Assembly: GCA_965216395.1 (NCBI GenBank)
Contig: OZ244156.1
Coordinates: 248,001-312,000, forward strand
Length of the DNA stretch: 64,000 bases
Origin: CAZBXD01 sp965216395
GTDB lineage: Bacteria; Pseudomonadota; Alphaproteobacteria; Micavibrionales; SZUA-601
Direction of reading: 5' to 3'
The translations under genes and the position numbers were made by a program. The notes beneath the pieces were generated by a model, which searched no databases, was not told where the DNA came from, and saw nothing but the letters and a program-made list of their open reading frames with translations. Below, in pieces: positions 34,167 to 43,248 of the stretch; within the stretch, counting starts at the first letter, position 1; each line of letters begins with the position of its first letter.

Positions 34167-35344
34167 TGTTGAGTTCTTTCTATACACATGGCGACACCCA
34201 TGCCGCCACCAACACATAATGTAACGAGGCCTTTGTGTGCATTACGTTTTTTCATTTCATGGAGCAGGGTAACAAGACAACGTGCTCCGCTGGCGCCAAT
34301 TGGATGACCAAGAGCAATGGCGCCACCATTTACATTGACTTTTTCTAAGGGCAAACCAAGCGATTTTATAACATGAAGTGCTTGTGCAGCAAACGCTTCA
34401 TTGATTTCAAATAAGTCAATATCTTCAAGGGACCAATTGGCTTTTTTAGCAGCAAGCTTTGACGCAGGAATAGGCCCTACACCCATTATTGATGGGTCAA
34501 CCCCTATATAAGCCCAAGATCTGATTATACCTAATATTTCGTGGTTTTCTTTTTTAGCACGTGACTCGTCCATCAATAAAACGCCTGCCGCACCGTCATT
34601 AATTCCTGAAGCATTACCGGCTGTCACGGTACCATTTTTATCAAAAGCAGGTTTTAACTGAGATAGTTGTTCTTGTGTTGTGTCAAAACGTGGAAATTCA
34701 TCTTGGGAAAATAGAGTGGTTTCTTTGCGCGAGGGAAGAGGAATTTTGATGATTTCATCGTCAAATTGATTATTAAGAATAGCAGATTTTGCTTTCATTT
34801 GTGATTGATAAGCAAAATGATCTTGTTCTTCGCGGGAAATATTATATTCTTTAGCAATATTTTCTGCCGTGATCCCCATATGATAATCATTAAAAATATC
34901 CCAGAGTCCATCATGAATAACGGTGTCTATCATCTGACTATGGCCGATTTTTGTGCCATTTCTTAAATGAAGGCTGTGTGGCGCCATAGACATATTCTCC
35001 TGACCGCCCGCGATAATCATATCAGCTTCCCCGATTTGAATAAGGGCACCGGCAAGCATAACTGAGCGTAGGCCAGAACCACAGACTTGGTTAATGGTGA
35101 GTGCGGTTTTTTCAACCGGTATTCCACCAAAAATAGCGGCTTGTCGTGCGGGGTTTTGACCTTGTGCTGTTGTAAGTACCTGACCCATGATAACTTGGTC
35201 AATATCTTGCGCGTTGATCGGTGACGCTTCGATTATTGAACGAATGATATATCCGCTTGCTTCATGGGCTGGCATTTTAGAAAATGTGCCATTAAAACGG
35301 CCAATTGGTGTTCTAAAAGCCTTAGTTATCGCAACGGATTGCAT
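34163..35344 (-). CDS. phaA: acetyl-CoA acetyltransferase (biosynthetic thiolase)
   Basis: Condenses two acetyl-CoA to acetoacetyl-CoA, or the reverse. Catalytic residues fit the classic numbering of the 393-residue enzyme: C88 in NQVCGSGLRSV, H347 in ALGHPIGASG and C377 in CVGGGMGV, with NEAFAAQ also present. The ATG at 35344 is clear: AAGGAG lies eight bases upstream, and it starts MQSVAITKAFRTPIGRF, the family opening. It begins one base after the stop of the exported protein gene, and its stop overlaps the AsmA start. Whether it serves polyhydroxybutyrate synthesis (phaA) or acetoacetate use (atoB) cannot be told; no phaB or phaC is here. Confidence 0.94.
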   Translation of the reverse strand: MQSVAITKAFRTPIGRFNGTFSKMPAHEASGYIIRSIIEASPINAQDIDQVIMGQVLTTAQGQNPARQAAIFGGIPVEKTALTINQVCGSGLRSVMLAGALIQIGEADMIIAGGQENMSMAPHSLHLRNGTKIGHSQMIDTVIHDGLWDIFNDYHMGITAENIAKEYNISREEQDHFAYQSQMKAKSAILNNQFDDEIIKIPLPSRKETTLFSQDEFPRFDTTQEQLSQLKPAFDKNGTVTAGNASGINDGAAGVLLMDESRAKKENHEILGIIRSWAYIGVDPSIMGVGPIPASKLAAKKANWSLEDIDLFEINEAFAAQALHVIKSLGLPLEKVNVNGGAIALGHPIGASGARCLVTLLHEMKKRNAHKGLVTLCVGGGMGVAMCIERTQQ

Positions 35345-35345
35345 G

Positions 35346-36527
35346 TTAAAGCTCCTTCTTATTGATAATGGCAGCGATATTATTTCTTTGTTTAAGAGCG
35401 GTAAATGCTGTGTTTTTATGATAACTGGATTGGGTCCATAATTGATCATGAGAATTCTTTTCTTGAAAAATATGGGCACTAAAAACTTGCTGATCATCAA
35501 TATGGCAATGGGTTTCAAAATAGAGATATTTTCGCACATTGACTTTTTCTGGCAAACCAATCTCTGAAATAAATTCACCTTCACATCTGTTTTCTATGAT
35601 GCGAATTTGTTTAAGGGCACGTTCGATAAAATCTTCTGATGTGGATTGAGCAACAGAAAGGTGACCAGATATGTTACTATTTTTTGAAAACCAATGGAAT
35701 TCGCTATGACGGTCTTCTTTGATATAGATCCCAGAATGATCAATTTTTGCAGCAGATAAAATTTGTTCGATAAAAAGTGGGTCAATATTGTCCGTGTTTT
35801 TATGTTTTATCTGTTTTTGAACAATATATTTGTTTTTTTCTTTAGTGGTCTTGCTTTGTATGGGGAGTTTTTCGCTGTTCTTTGGTTCATCATCAAAAAG
35901 TAAACTTGATTTTCGAACATTCTTTTTATGCGTTGTTTTTTCTAATGAAATTTGTGCAGGATTGATTGGTTTCGAAAGTGGGATGAGTGGTTGACTTAAT
36001 TTTTTAATATTATTGCGGTTTTTTGTGTCAATAACTAAGCTTTTTAAACAATCTGAAAATTCTTTGAAAATAATTTTGTCACTTTCCAATTTATATAAAA
36101 CTTTTTGATCATCAAGAGATATAGATAAACTCTCCCCATTTTCCAATGCGTTGAATAGGAGTTGATCATAGCCCGTTTTGGCAATTAAAATATTCCCTTC
36201 TTTGGCTTCAGCCGCATATTGACGCTTAATAGTTTCCGTTTGAATATTGATCTGATATTTTTTGCCAAAGTCAAAAGAAAAATCAGGTAAATCAAAACTG
36301 ATTGAACCAAGATTTCTATTATTACGAGAATGTATAATGATGAGACCATTTTTAAAACGATGGGCCATTGTGCAATAGGGGTTTGATTGGTCTTGGGCAG
36401 GAAAAGCGATTGAAATATGAAACTCTTCTAATTGGATAAGATTTTGTTCTTCGGCATTGGCAACGGGTATTAATGCTAAGAGAACAAAAAAGCCTAATAA
36501 GCTAAAAAGACAAATGATTTTTTTCAT
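35346..36527 (-). CDS. exported protein of unknown function
   Basis: A 393-residue periplasmic protein with a signal peptide (residues 1-25, ending VANAEEQ). The N-terminal domain (about 30-170) is beta-rich. A Lys/Asn-rich linker (about 195-250) separates it from a C-terminal alpha/beta domain (about 255-375) with three Cys (ENRCEGEF, ETHCHID and earlier C in FSDCLK). The C-terminal half resembles small invasion-associated-locus or chaperone-like domains only loosely, so I give no function. It lies 52 bases after motA and directly before the thiolase on the same strand, probably in one transcript. Confidence 0.7.
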   Translation of the reverse strand: MKKIICLFSLLGFFVLLALIPVANAEEQNLIQLEEFHISIAFPAQDQSNPYCTMAHRFKNGLIIIHSRNNRNLGSISFDLPDFSFDFGKKYQINIQTETIKRQYAAEAKEGNILIAKTGYDQLLFNALENGESLSISLDDQKVLYKLESDKIIFKEFSDCLKSLVIDTKNRNNIKKLSQPLIPLSKPINPAQISLEKTTHKKNVRKSSLLFDDEPKNSEKLPIQSKTTKEKNKYIVQKQIKHKNTDNIDPLFIEQILSAAKIDHSGIYIKEDRHSEFHWFSKNSNISGHLSVAQSTSEDFIERALKQIRIIENRCEGEFISEIGLPEKVNVRKYLYFETHCHIDDQQVFSAHIFQEKNSHDQLWTQSSYHKNTAFTALKQRNNIAAIINKKEL

Positions 36528-36579
36528 GAATTTAAGTTACTTACGCCATGTTATAAAAAGAAAAACTTATAACACTACA

Positions 36580-37449
36580 TTAACTTGGATTTGGCAATTG
36601 GTCTAGAGCTTCTTCAATTTCGTAGAATGTTGGACGTAAATGAGATGGAATATCACCACGGCCTAATTCAACGGCAACTTGCACAGGGTTATTGCGTAGA
36701 TAAGACACTAATGTCGTGCGAATAACCTGATAAAATTTAATCTCTTCATCAACAGCCTCACCGATTTTTCCTGAAAAAGGTGCTACTAAACCATAAGAAA
36801 GAAAAACCCCTAAGAATGTTCCAACCAGAGCGCCGCCAATCATTTTACCAAGAATCTCGGGAGGCTCATTAATAGAGGCCATGGTTTTAATCACACCTAA
36901 TACGGCCGCCACAATACCAAGAGCAGGCAAGCCATCGGCTAATGTCTGTAAAGCATGTGCGGGATGCCCTTCTTCTTTGTGATGTTTTTCAATAATAGCA
37001 TCCATCGCATCTTCCAATTCATTGGCTTTGCTCAAATCCATAGTCATCATACGAATATTGTCACAAATGAGTTCTAATGCGAAATGATCGGCTAAAATTT
37101 TAGGATATTGGTTAAAGATTTCACTATCTTCTGGTTTTTCAATATGTTGTTCAATTGCAACAAGACCCTTAATTTTCATGAGTTTAGTCAGAGAAAAAAG
37201 TAAACATAAAAGATCACGATAATCATCTTTGGTCCATTTTGCGCCTTTAAATGCTTTGCCAAAACTATGCATTGTGTGTTTGATGCCATGGCCACTATTT
37301 GCGATACAAAAAGCCCCGATCCCAGCACCGCCAATCATCATAAATTCAAAGGGGAGCATTTTGATGATAATCCCCATCTTACCACCCGCAAGGATATATC
37401 CACCAAAAACACCACCAAAGACAATGAGAATTCCGATTATTGAAAGCAT
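36580..37449 (-). CDS. motA: flagellar motor stator protein MotA
   Basis: Proton-channel stator subunit that turns the flagellar rotor. It has 289 residues with four membrane helices: two near the N terminus (IIGILIVFGGVFGGYIL, then FEFMMIGGAGIGAFCIA) and two after a large cytoplasmic loop (LGIVAAVLGVIKTM and GALVGTFLGVFLSYGLVAP). The Pro residues near the end of helix 3 and the charged loop are as expected. MotB, usually the next gene, is not beside it in this window. It sits after ligA, an arrangement I do not know as typical. Confidence 0.93.
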   Translation of the reverse strand: MLSIIGILIVFGGVFGGYILAGGKMGIIIKMLPFEFMMIGGAGIGAFCIANSGHGIKHTMHSFGKAFKGAKWTKDDYRDLLCLLFSLTKLMKIKGLVAIEQHIEKPEDSEIFNQYPKILADHFALELICDNIRMMTMDLSKANELEDAMDAIIEKHHKEEGHPAHALQTLADGLPALGIVAAVLGVIKTMASINEPPEILGKMIGGALVGTFLGVFLSYGLVAPFSGKIGEAVDEEIKFYQVIRTTLVSYLRNNPVQVAVELGRGDIPSHLRPTFYEIEEALDQLPNPS

Positions 37450-37537
37450 GGGGCCAGATACCGTTGTTAAATTAATTAATCAAATAAATGTAAATTATTA
37501 TCAATTCATAGTGTGTCGAAGATTAGTTAAAAATCGC

Positions 37538-39622
37538 TTAGCCAATTAAGTTTTCCCAATCTTTTTCAGATAACACTGTCACATTAAGCTCTTGCGCTTT
37601 TTTAAGCTTTGAACCTGCATCGCTTCCAGCAATAACATAATCTGTTTTTTTAGATACAGAACTGGCTACTTTTGCACCTAAGCGCTCTGCTTTTGCTTTG
37701 GCTTCAGCACGAGAAGAATTTGACATTGTTCCAGTAAAAACAACTATTTTATTACGTATGGGTGATGCAATGGCTTGGGGATTTTCCTTGTATGGCTGGA
37801 TATCAAGGGCATCATTCAAGGCGTTTATTTCTGTCAAGTTATAGGGGTCATTAAAAAAAGTTATTAAATCTTTGGCAACACTGGGTCCAATATCTTCGAT
37901 ATTGATCAATTCTTGATAAGCCAATGTATCTCCAGAATGAATCAAAGATAATTGGTTTTTCAAATTGTCAAGATTAAGATATCTATGCGCAAGACGTTTT
38001 GATGTTGCCTCGCCCACTTGTCTGATTCCCAGTGCAAAAATAAAACGTGCAAAAGAAATTTCACGGCTTTGATCAATCGCATCTAAGAGTTTGTTGGCTG
38101 ATTTTTCACCCCACCCATCAAGGCAATGAATGCGCACCAGTTCAGATTTTTCTCTGCGACGCAATGAAAAGATATCACTGGGGTTTTTAATCCAATCCAA
38201 CTGATAAAATTGTTGTATAACTTTCCCACCCATACCTTCTATGTTTAGCGCGTTGCGTGACACAAAATGTTTTAATCGTTCAATAATTTGTGCCGGACAT
38301 AAGAACCCCCCGCTGCATCGCCAGGCTACTTCATCATCTTCTTTGATAATGTCACTTTGGCATTCGGGGCATTGCTTTGGAAAAGTAAAAATCTGTGTGT
38401 CGGTTGGGCGTTTATCCAATAAAACTTTAACAACTTGGGGGATAACATCCCCTGCGCGTTGGATCACAACTGTGTCATGAATCCGAATATCTTTACGCTT
38501 GATTTCATCAGCATTGTGAAGCGTGGCGTTGGAAACAATCACCCCCCCGACGGTGATGGGTTCTAATCGTGCAACAGGTGTTAAAACACCTGTGCGACCA
38601 ATTTGAATATCAATATCTTTAATTCGTGTCACTGCTTTTTCAGCAGGGAATTTATGCGCCGTTGCCCAGCGTGGTGATCTTGATACATAACCCAGACGTT
38701 TTTGCCAATCAATTCGGTCTATCTTATAAACAATGCCATCAATATCATAGGGAATATCGGTGCGTTTTTCTAAAATATTAGAATAATAATTCATCATATC
38801 TTTTAAGTCATAGCAAAGTTTTGCTGGATCATTAATTGAAAATCCCCAATTTTTTAAAATCTCGCGTAAGCCCCATTGTGTTTTTGAAAGTTGTTCTTTG
38901 TCACTGTCTTTTATATATCCAAAAGCATAGGCAATAAATTTAAGGGGTCGGTTTTTTGTTATCGACGCATCCAATTGCCTTAACGATCCAGCCGCAGCAT
39001 TACGCGGATTGGCAAAAACTTTTTGATCGTTTTCTTCTTGAGTCTCATTTAATTGCAGAAAATCCACGCGATCCATATAGACTTCGCCGCGAATTTCAAC
39101 ATATTCTGGATATTCACCTGATAAATGGTGCGGGATGGTGGCGATCGTCATAATATTGCGTGTGACATTTTCACCTATTTTGCCATCACCGCGTGTAACG
39201 CCTGAAATAAGTTCACCATTTTTATAATGTAAAGACAAACCTAAGCCATCAATTTTCGGTTCGGCGGTGATGTGAATTTGTTCTTGGTGATCCAAATTTA
39301 AAAAACGTTGAATACGGCTGATAAAATCGGCGACATCTTCTTCGTTGAAAACGTTACTCAGAGAAAGCATATCAACTTTATGTTTAAATTTTTCAAACCC
39401 TTTTTTTACTTGGGCGCCCACTTTTTGGGTAGGACTATCTGGGGTCTGTAAATGTGGATTTTCTTTTTCAAGTTTGAGTAGTTTTTGCCAGAGCAAATCA
39501 TATTCTGCGTCACTTATTTCAGGCGCATCCTGATTGTAATAAAGATCATTATGATATTCTATTTGGTTTTTCAGATCTGAGATTTCTTCAAAAACATCTT
39601 TATCATCAAAAAGATCAGCCAT
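37538..39622 (-). CDS. ligA: NAD-dependent DNA ligase
   Basis: Seals nicks in DNA using NAD+. The adenylation motif with the active lysine is EPKIDGLGLSLHY near residue 122. An OB fold follows (IGRTGVLTPVARLEP), then a Cys4 zinc finger (CPECQ, with CSGGFLCPAQ), helix-hairpin-helix repeats and a C-terminal BRCT domain (NKIVVFTGTMSNSSRAEAK). The length of 694 residues is normal. Its start overlaps the end of recN by eight bases, so recN and ligA are co-translated. Confidence 0.98.
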   Translation of the reverse strand: MADLFDDKDVFEEISDLKNQIEYHNDLYYNQDAPEISDAEYDLLWQKLLKLEKENPHLQTPDSPTQKVGAQVKKGFEKFKHKVDMLSLSNVFNEEDVADFISRIQRFLNLDHQEQIHITAEPKIDGLGLSLHYKNGELISGVTRGDGKIGENVTRNIMTIATIPHHLSGEYPEYVEIRGEVYMDRVDFLQLNETQEENDQKVFANPRNAAAGSLRQLDASITKNRPLKFIAYAFGYIKDSDKEQLSKTQWGLREILKNWGFSINDPAKLCYDLKDMMNYYSNILEKRTDIPYDIDGIVYKIDRIDWQKRLGYVSRSPRWATAHKFPAEKAVTRIKDIDIQIGRTGVLTPVARLEPITVGGVIVSNATLHNADEIKRKDIRIHDTVVIQRAGDVIPQVVKVLLDKRPTDTQIFTFPKQCPECQSDIIKEDDEVAWRCSGGFLCPAQIIERLKHFVSRNALNIEGMGGKVIQQFYQLDWIKNPSDIFSLRRREKSELVRIHCLDGWGEKSANKLLDAIDQSREISFARFIFALGIRQVGEATSKRLAHRYLNLDNLKNQLSLIHSGDTLAYQELINIEDIGPSVAKDLITFFNDPYNLTEINALNDALDIQPYKENPQAIASPIRNKIVVFTGTMSNSSRAEAKAKAERLGAKVASSVSKKTDYVIAGSDAGSKLKKAQELNVTVLSEKDWENLIG

Positions 39623-41315
39623 AGCTTACCTCATTTTCATCTAAGCGACTTTTTTCTAACAATGTTTTAGCCGCAGCGCGTGCTTCAGTTGTTACCATTG
39701 AGCCAGCGAGCATACGAGAAATTTCTTCGATACGTTCATCAAATGATAATGTTTTGACCTGAGTCTTCGTTGACGTGTTGGTTGAAAGCTTGGCTATCTT
39801 AAACTGTGTTTTCGACCAAGCCGCCACTTGGGGGGAATGTGTCACCGCCAAGACCTGCGAATGATTTCCTAGTTTTGCTAATCTTTCACCAACAGCATCG
39901 GCTGTCGCACCGCCAATACCAGTGTCTACTTCATCAAATATCATAGTGGGTACATTGTTTTGGTCATTAGTAATCACTTTGATAGCAAGCATAAATCGCG
40001 CCAATTCACCACCTGAAGCAATCTTTTTAAGGGGGCCGGGTTCTGAACCCGGATTTGTGGAGACCATAAAGGAAATATCATCTATTCCATATATTCCCCA
40101 TTGATTTTCTTCTTTTTGATTCACACTGACGACAAAACGCGCCTTATCCAATTTTAAAGGAATAAGCTCAGTCATAACTTTTTCAGCAAGTATGTTCGCT
40201 TTTTTCTGACGTTTTTGGCTCAAAGTCGTAGCATCTTCTATATATTTTTGGCGTGTTTCAGAAATTGCTTTTTCCAATTTTTCGATCTGATCGGATTGAT
40301 CATTGATCATCGTTAATTTTTCACGAAATTCATGCGTGAGTTCGGGTAAATCATTTGGTGTTACACCATGTTTTCTAGCTAAACCGCGCAAGGCAAATAA
40401 ACGCTCGTTCAGGGCATTTTGTTCATTGGGATTGATCGTAATCTCATAGGCAAGATCGTTGAGATGCGATAAACCATCTTCCATTTCCGAAGCGGCACGA
40501 TTGAGAGAATCAATAACAGGATCAAATTTTTTGTCCGCTTGTTCGGCTTGTCGTTCTAAAATCTTAAGCGCGCTATGGAGGTTGTCCCGTGACCCTTTAT
40601 GCCCTTCGATTAGTTTTTGTGCTGTGTTTATTGTATCAATCAATTTTTCGGCATTAGCTAAGAATTTTCTTTTAGAAGCCAGCTCTTCTTCTTCACCATG
40701 TTGAGGGTTTAAGTCTTCTAATTCTTGCAAAGCGTGTTCTAAAAAATCTTTATCTTCAATGGCACGTGCTATATTTTCTTTGAGTTTAGCCAGTTCTTGC
40801 TTTTTATCCTGCCATTCATACCAGTGATCACTAACCGTTTCGGCAAGACTGTTTAATCCAGAAAATTGATCTAAGATATTCCTATGTGTTGACGGATTAA
40901 GAAGGTCCTGGGTATCAAATTGTCCATGAATTTCAACGAAAAAATGCCCTATCTTTTTTAAGAGAGAAACACTGACTGGTTGATCATTGATAAAGGCTTT
41001 ACTACGTCCATCTCTTTTTAAATTTCGACGCAATATGAGTGTGGATTCAAACGCTAAACCGTGTTCATCAAGGACTCTTTTGATCGTTTTTGCTAAAGAG
41101 TTATTTATTTCAAAAATGGCGGAAACAGAGGCTTCATCTTCACCACTACGAACCAATCGTGCTTCACTGCGGTTTCCCAGTGCTAATCCCAGTGCATCAA
41201 GCAGAATTGATTTTCCAGCGCCTGTTTCACCTGTTAGAGCACAAAAATCACTGCCAATATCAATTTTCAGATAATCAATGAGAACAACATTTTGAATGAT
41301 AAGCGTGGATAACAT
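39615..41315 (-). CDS. recN: DNA repair protein RecN
   Basis: SMC-like ATPase acting in double-strand-break repair. Walker A is GETGAGKS near residue 32, the signature is in KIASGGELARFMLA, and Walker B is TMIFDEVDTGIGG. A long coiled coil fills the middle (about 155-360). The 566 residues are normal. It is followed by ligA with an eight-base overlap and preceded by bamD at 12 bases, the common alphaproteobacterial order lpxC-bamD-recN-ligA. Confidence 0.97.
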   Translation of the reverse strand: MLSTLIIQNVVLIDYLKIDIGSDFCALTGETGAGKSILLDALGLALGNRSEARLVRSGEDEASVSAIFEINNSLAKTIKRVLDEHGLAFESTLILRRNLKRDGRSKAFINDQPVSVSLLKKIGHFFVEIHGQFDTQDLLNPSTHRNILDQFSGLNSLAETVSDHWYEWQDKKQELAKLKENIARAIEDKDFLEHALQELEDLNPQHGEEEELASKRKFLANAEKLIDTINTAQKLIEGHKGSRDNLHSALKILERQAEQADKKFDPVIDSLNRAASEMEDGLSHLNDLAYEITINPNEQNALNERLFALRGLARKHGVTPNDLPELTHEFREKLTMINDQSDQIEKLEKAISETRQKYIEDATTLSQKRQKKANILAEKVMTELIPLKLDKARFVVSVNQKEENQWGIYGIDDISFMVSTNPGSEPGPLKKIASGGELARFMLAIKVITNDQNNVPTMIFDEVDTGIGGATADAVGERLAKLGNHSQVLAVTHSPQVAAWSKTQFKIAKLSTNTSTKTQVKTLSFDERIEEISRMLAGSMVTTEARAAAKTLLEKSRLDENEVSYG

Positions 41316-41327
41316 ATGTTTCCAACC

Positions 41328-42173
41328 CTAGAAGAGTTTATTCTTTAAGCGATCAAGGGTTGTTTTTGGCTTTTGACGAAAGTCAGGTAAATCTCCGCCT
41401 TTAAGTAAGGCATAAGATGCTTGATACCATTTTGAGCCAGGATAATTATGTCCCAATACTGCGGCAATATTTTGGGCTTCGTTACGAATACCTAAAGCGA
41501 GATAGGCTTCCACCATGCGATGAAGTGCTTCAGGTGTATGTGTAGTGGTTTGATATTGGTCAACGACGGTTTTGAAACGATTAAGGGATGCTTGATAATG
41601 TTTCCGTTTTAGATAATAGCGCCCAATCTCCATTTCTTTACCAGCCAGATGGTCCAATGTAAGGTCCAGTTTTAATTTTGCATCACGGGCATATTCGGTG
41701 TTCTCAAAACGTTTAATAACATCTTTAAGCGAATCCATGGCAATTTCAGTAATTTCTTGGTCACGACCGACATCAATGATTTGCTCATAAAGTGAAATTG
41801 CCCGTAAATAATAGGCATAGGCGATGTCTGGATGTCCTGGATGTAATTCAATGAAACGATCAAGGGCAATAATGGCTTGATCATATTTGAGCGCTTTATA
41901 ATAAGCGTAAGCCGTCATTAATTTTGCTTGTGTTGCATATTCAGAATAGGGATGTTTTTGTTCAACACTGTCAAATAGGCGTGCCGCTGTGACATAAAGT
42001 TTATTACCCATCGCATCTTGTGCTTGACTATATAATTCTTCCGCAGTTAAGACGTTTTCCAGTGTTGTTTCGGGCCCTGAATTTGCTTCGGATTTTTTAC
42101 CACTACATCCAACCAGTCCAAAGACTGGTAAAATAAAAAGAACAAGAATAAGAAATTGATATAAAAAACGCAT
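41328..42173 (-). CDS. bamD: outer membrane assembly lipoprotein BamD
   Basis: Essential lipoprotein of the BAM complex that inserts beta-barrels. A lipoprotein signal ends VFGLVGC, and TPR-type repeats follow: AEELYSQAQDAMGNKLYVTA, then VEQKHPYSEYATQAKLM, DRFIELHPGHPDIAYAYY and RFKTVVDQYQTTTHTPEAL. The AYYLRAISLYEQI segment is typical of the family. At 281 residues it is slightly longer than E. coli BamD (245). It stands between lpxC and recN. Confidence 0.95.
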   Translation of the reverse strand: MRFLYQFLILVLFILPVFGLVGCSGKKSEANSGPETTLENVLTAEELYSQAQDAMGNKLYVTAARLFDSVEQKHPYSEYATQAKLMTAYAYYKALKYDQAIIALDRFIELHPGHPDIAYAYYLRAISLYEQIIDVGRDQEITEIAMDSLKDVIKRFENTEYARDAKLKLDLTLDHLAGKEMEIGRYYLKRKHYQASLNRFKTVVDQYQTTTHTPEALHRMVEAYLALGIRNEAQNIAAVLGHNYPGSKWYQASYALLKGGDLPDFRQKPKTTLDRLKNKLF

Positions 42174-42273
42174 GATAATTAAATAAAGCCCAACCCAATA
42201 TTAAATAATACAAAAACTATATTATACTGACTGTTTAACTAAGCCAAGACTATCTTTAATCAAAGAGAGATAT

Positions 42274-43137
42274 TTATGATTTCTTTTCAATAATTTTATA
42301 GGCGCTTGGGTCGTTAAAGAGGGCATGAAGGAGTTGATTATTCATAGCATGACCTGATTTTACACCATGGTAATGGCCGATAATGGGTAATCCAGCCAAA
42401 TATAAATCGCCAATAGCATCAAGGATTTTGTGGCGAACAAATTCATCCTTAAACCTTAGTCCTGATTTATTGAGAATTTTATCTTCGTCGAGAACAATAG
42501 CATTATTGAGAGAGCCCCCGCGCACGAGACCTACTTGACGTAAGGCTTCAACTTCGTGTGTAAAACCAAATGTACGTGCCCGCGCAATATCGGAGCGAAA
42601 ATAACCATTTACAAGTTTCAAACTTCTTGTTTGTTGGCCAATTGCGTGATGGTCGAAATTAATATCAAATTGATAAGTTGTATGGTCATTAGGTGTAAAG
42701 AGGGCCGTTTTATCGCCGTCTTTAACCTGTATTTCTTTAATAACTTTGATAAATTTTTTCTTTTCATTTTGTTCTACAGTACCAGCGCAATCAATCAAAA
42801 ATGCAAAAGGTTCTGCACTACCATCCATGATAGGAACTTCTACATTGTCAATATCAATGATCACATTATCAATATGGCATCCTTGAAGGGCTGACATAAC
42901 ATGTTCAATCGTGCCAACAGATACACCGTCTTCATTAGCAATAACGGTACACATCCGTGTGTCAACAACATGATCCCAAAGCGCTTTAACGATTGGATTT
43001 TTATCTTTAATATCTGTACGTCTAAATGTAATACCAGTATTCGGCTCTGCTGGATGGAGTGTCAGTGTGACAAGCGCACCTGAGTGCAATCCAACACCAG
43101 AACATTTTACTGATTTTTTAATTGTTTTTTGCAACAT
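42274..43137 (-). CDS. lpxC: UDP-3-O-acyl-N-acetylglucosamine deacetylase
   Basis: Zinc deacetylase, first committed step of lipid A synthesis. The zinc ligands fall at H79 (TIEHVMSAL), H236 and D240 (RHKILDAIGDL), and the catalytic His at H263 (KSGHAMNN), almost as in E. coli. The length of 287 residues is slightly short because the C-terminal tail that FtsH recognises in enterobacteria is lacking. The leader contains a long AT-rich inverted repeat just before the start. The gene closes the dcw cluster, downstream of ftsZ. Confidence 0.97.
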   Translation of the reverse strand: MLQKTIKKSVKCSGVGLHSGALVTLTLHPAEPNTGITFRRTDIKDKNPIVKALWDHVVDTRMCTVIANEDGVSVGTIEHVMSALQGCHIDNVIIDIDNVEVPIMDGSAEPFAFLIDCAGTVEQNEKKKFIKVIKEIQVKDGDKTALFTPNDHTTYQFDINFDHHAIGQQTRSLKLVNGYFRSDIARARTFGFTHEVEALRQVGLVRGGSLNNAIVLDEDKILNKSGLRFKDEFVRHKILDAIGDLYLAGLPIIGHYHGVKSGHAMNNQLLHALFNDPSAYKIIEKKS

Positions 43138-43143
43138 AACGTC

Positions 43144-43175
43144 AATATCTACCTATAATTTTATAAGTAGATATT
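43144..43175 (-). promoter_or_regulatory. long AT-rich inverted repeat in the lpxC leader
   Basis: AATATCTAC and GTAGATATT, extended inward by TATAA/TTATA with one mismatched pair, give two near-perfect 15-base arms around a 2-base loop. The dyad ends only seven bases before the lpxC start codon, and the only purine-rich, SD-like stretch (TAGGTAG) is inside its 3' arm. It could be an operator, a weak terminator for ftsZ, or an RNA hairpin limiting lpxC translation. Confidence 0.5.
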
Positions 43176-43248
43176 AAATCAACGCATTCGAAAATAAAAA
43201 TAACGCTTTATGACGGAATATTACAAATTCCTGTCACAAAAATATGGT

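Noticed and set aside
34167..34217. Upstream start extending the AsmA protein by 17 residues
   Set aside because: The extension is Cys/Trp/His-rich, overlaps the conserved thiolase end, and would hide the N-terminal membrane anchor; the ATGA junction at 34166 is better.
35345..35584. 80-residue upstream extension of the thiolase
   Set aside because: It overlaps the exported protein gene out of frame; AAGGAG and the family start MQSVAITKAF place the start at 35344.
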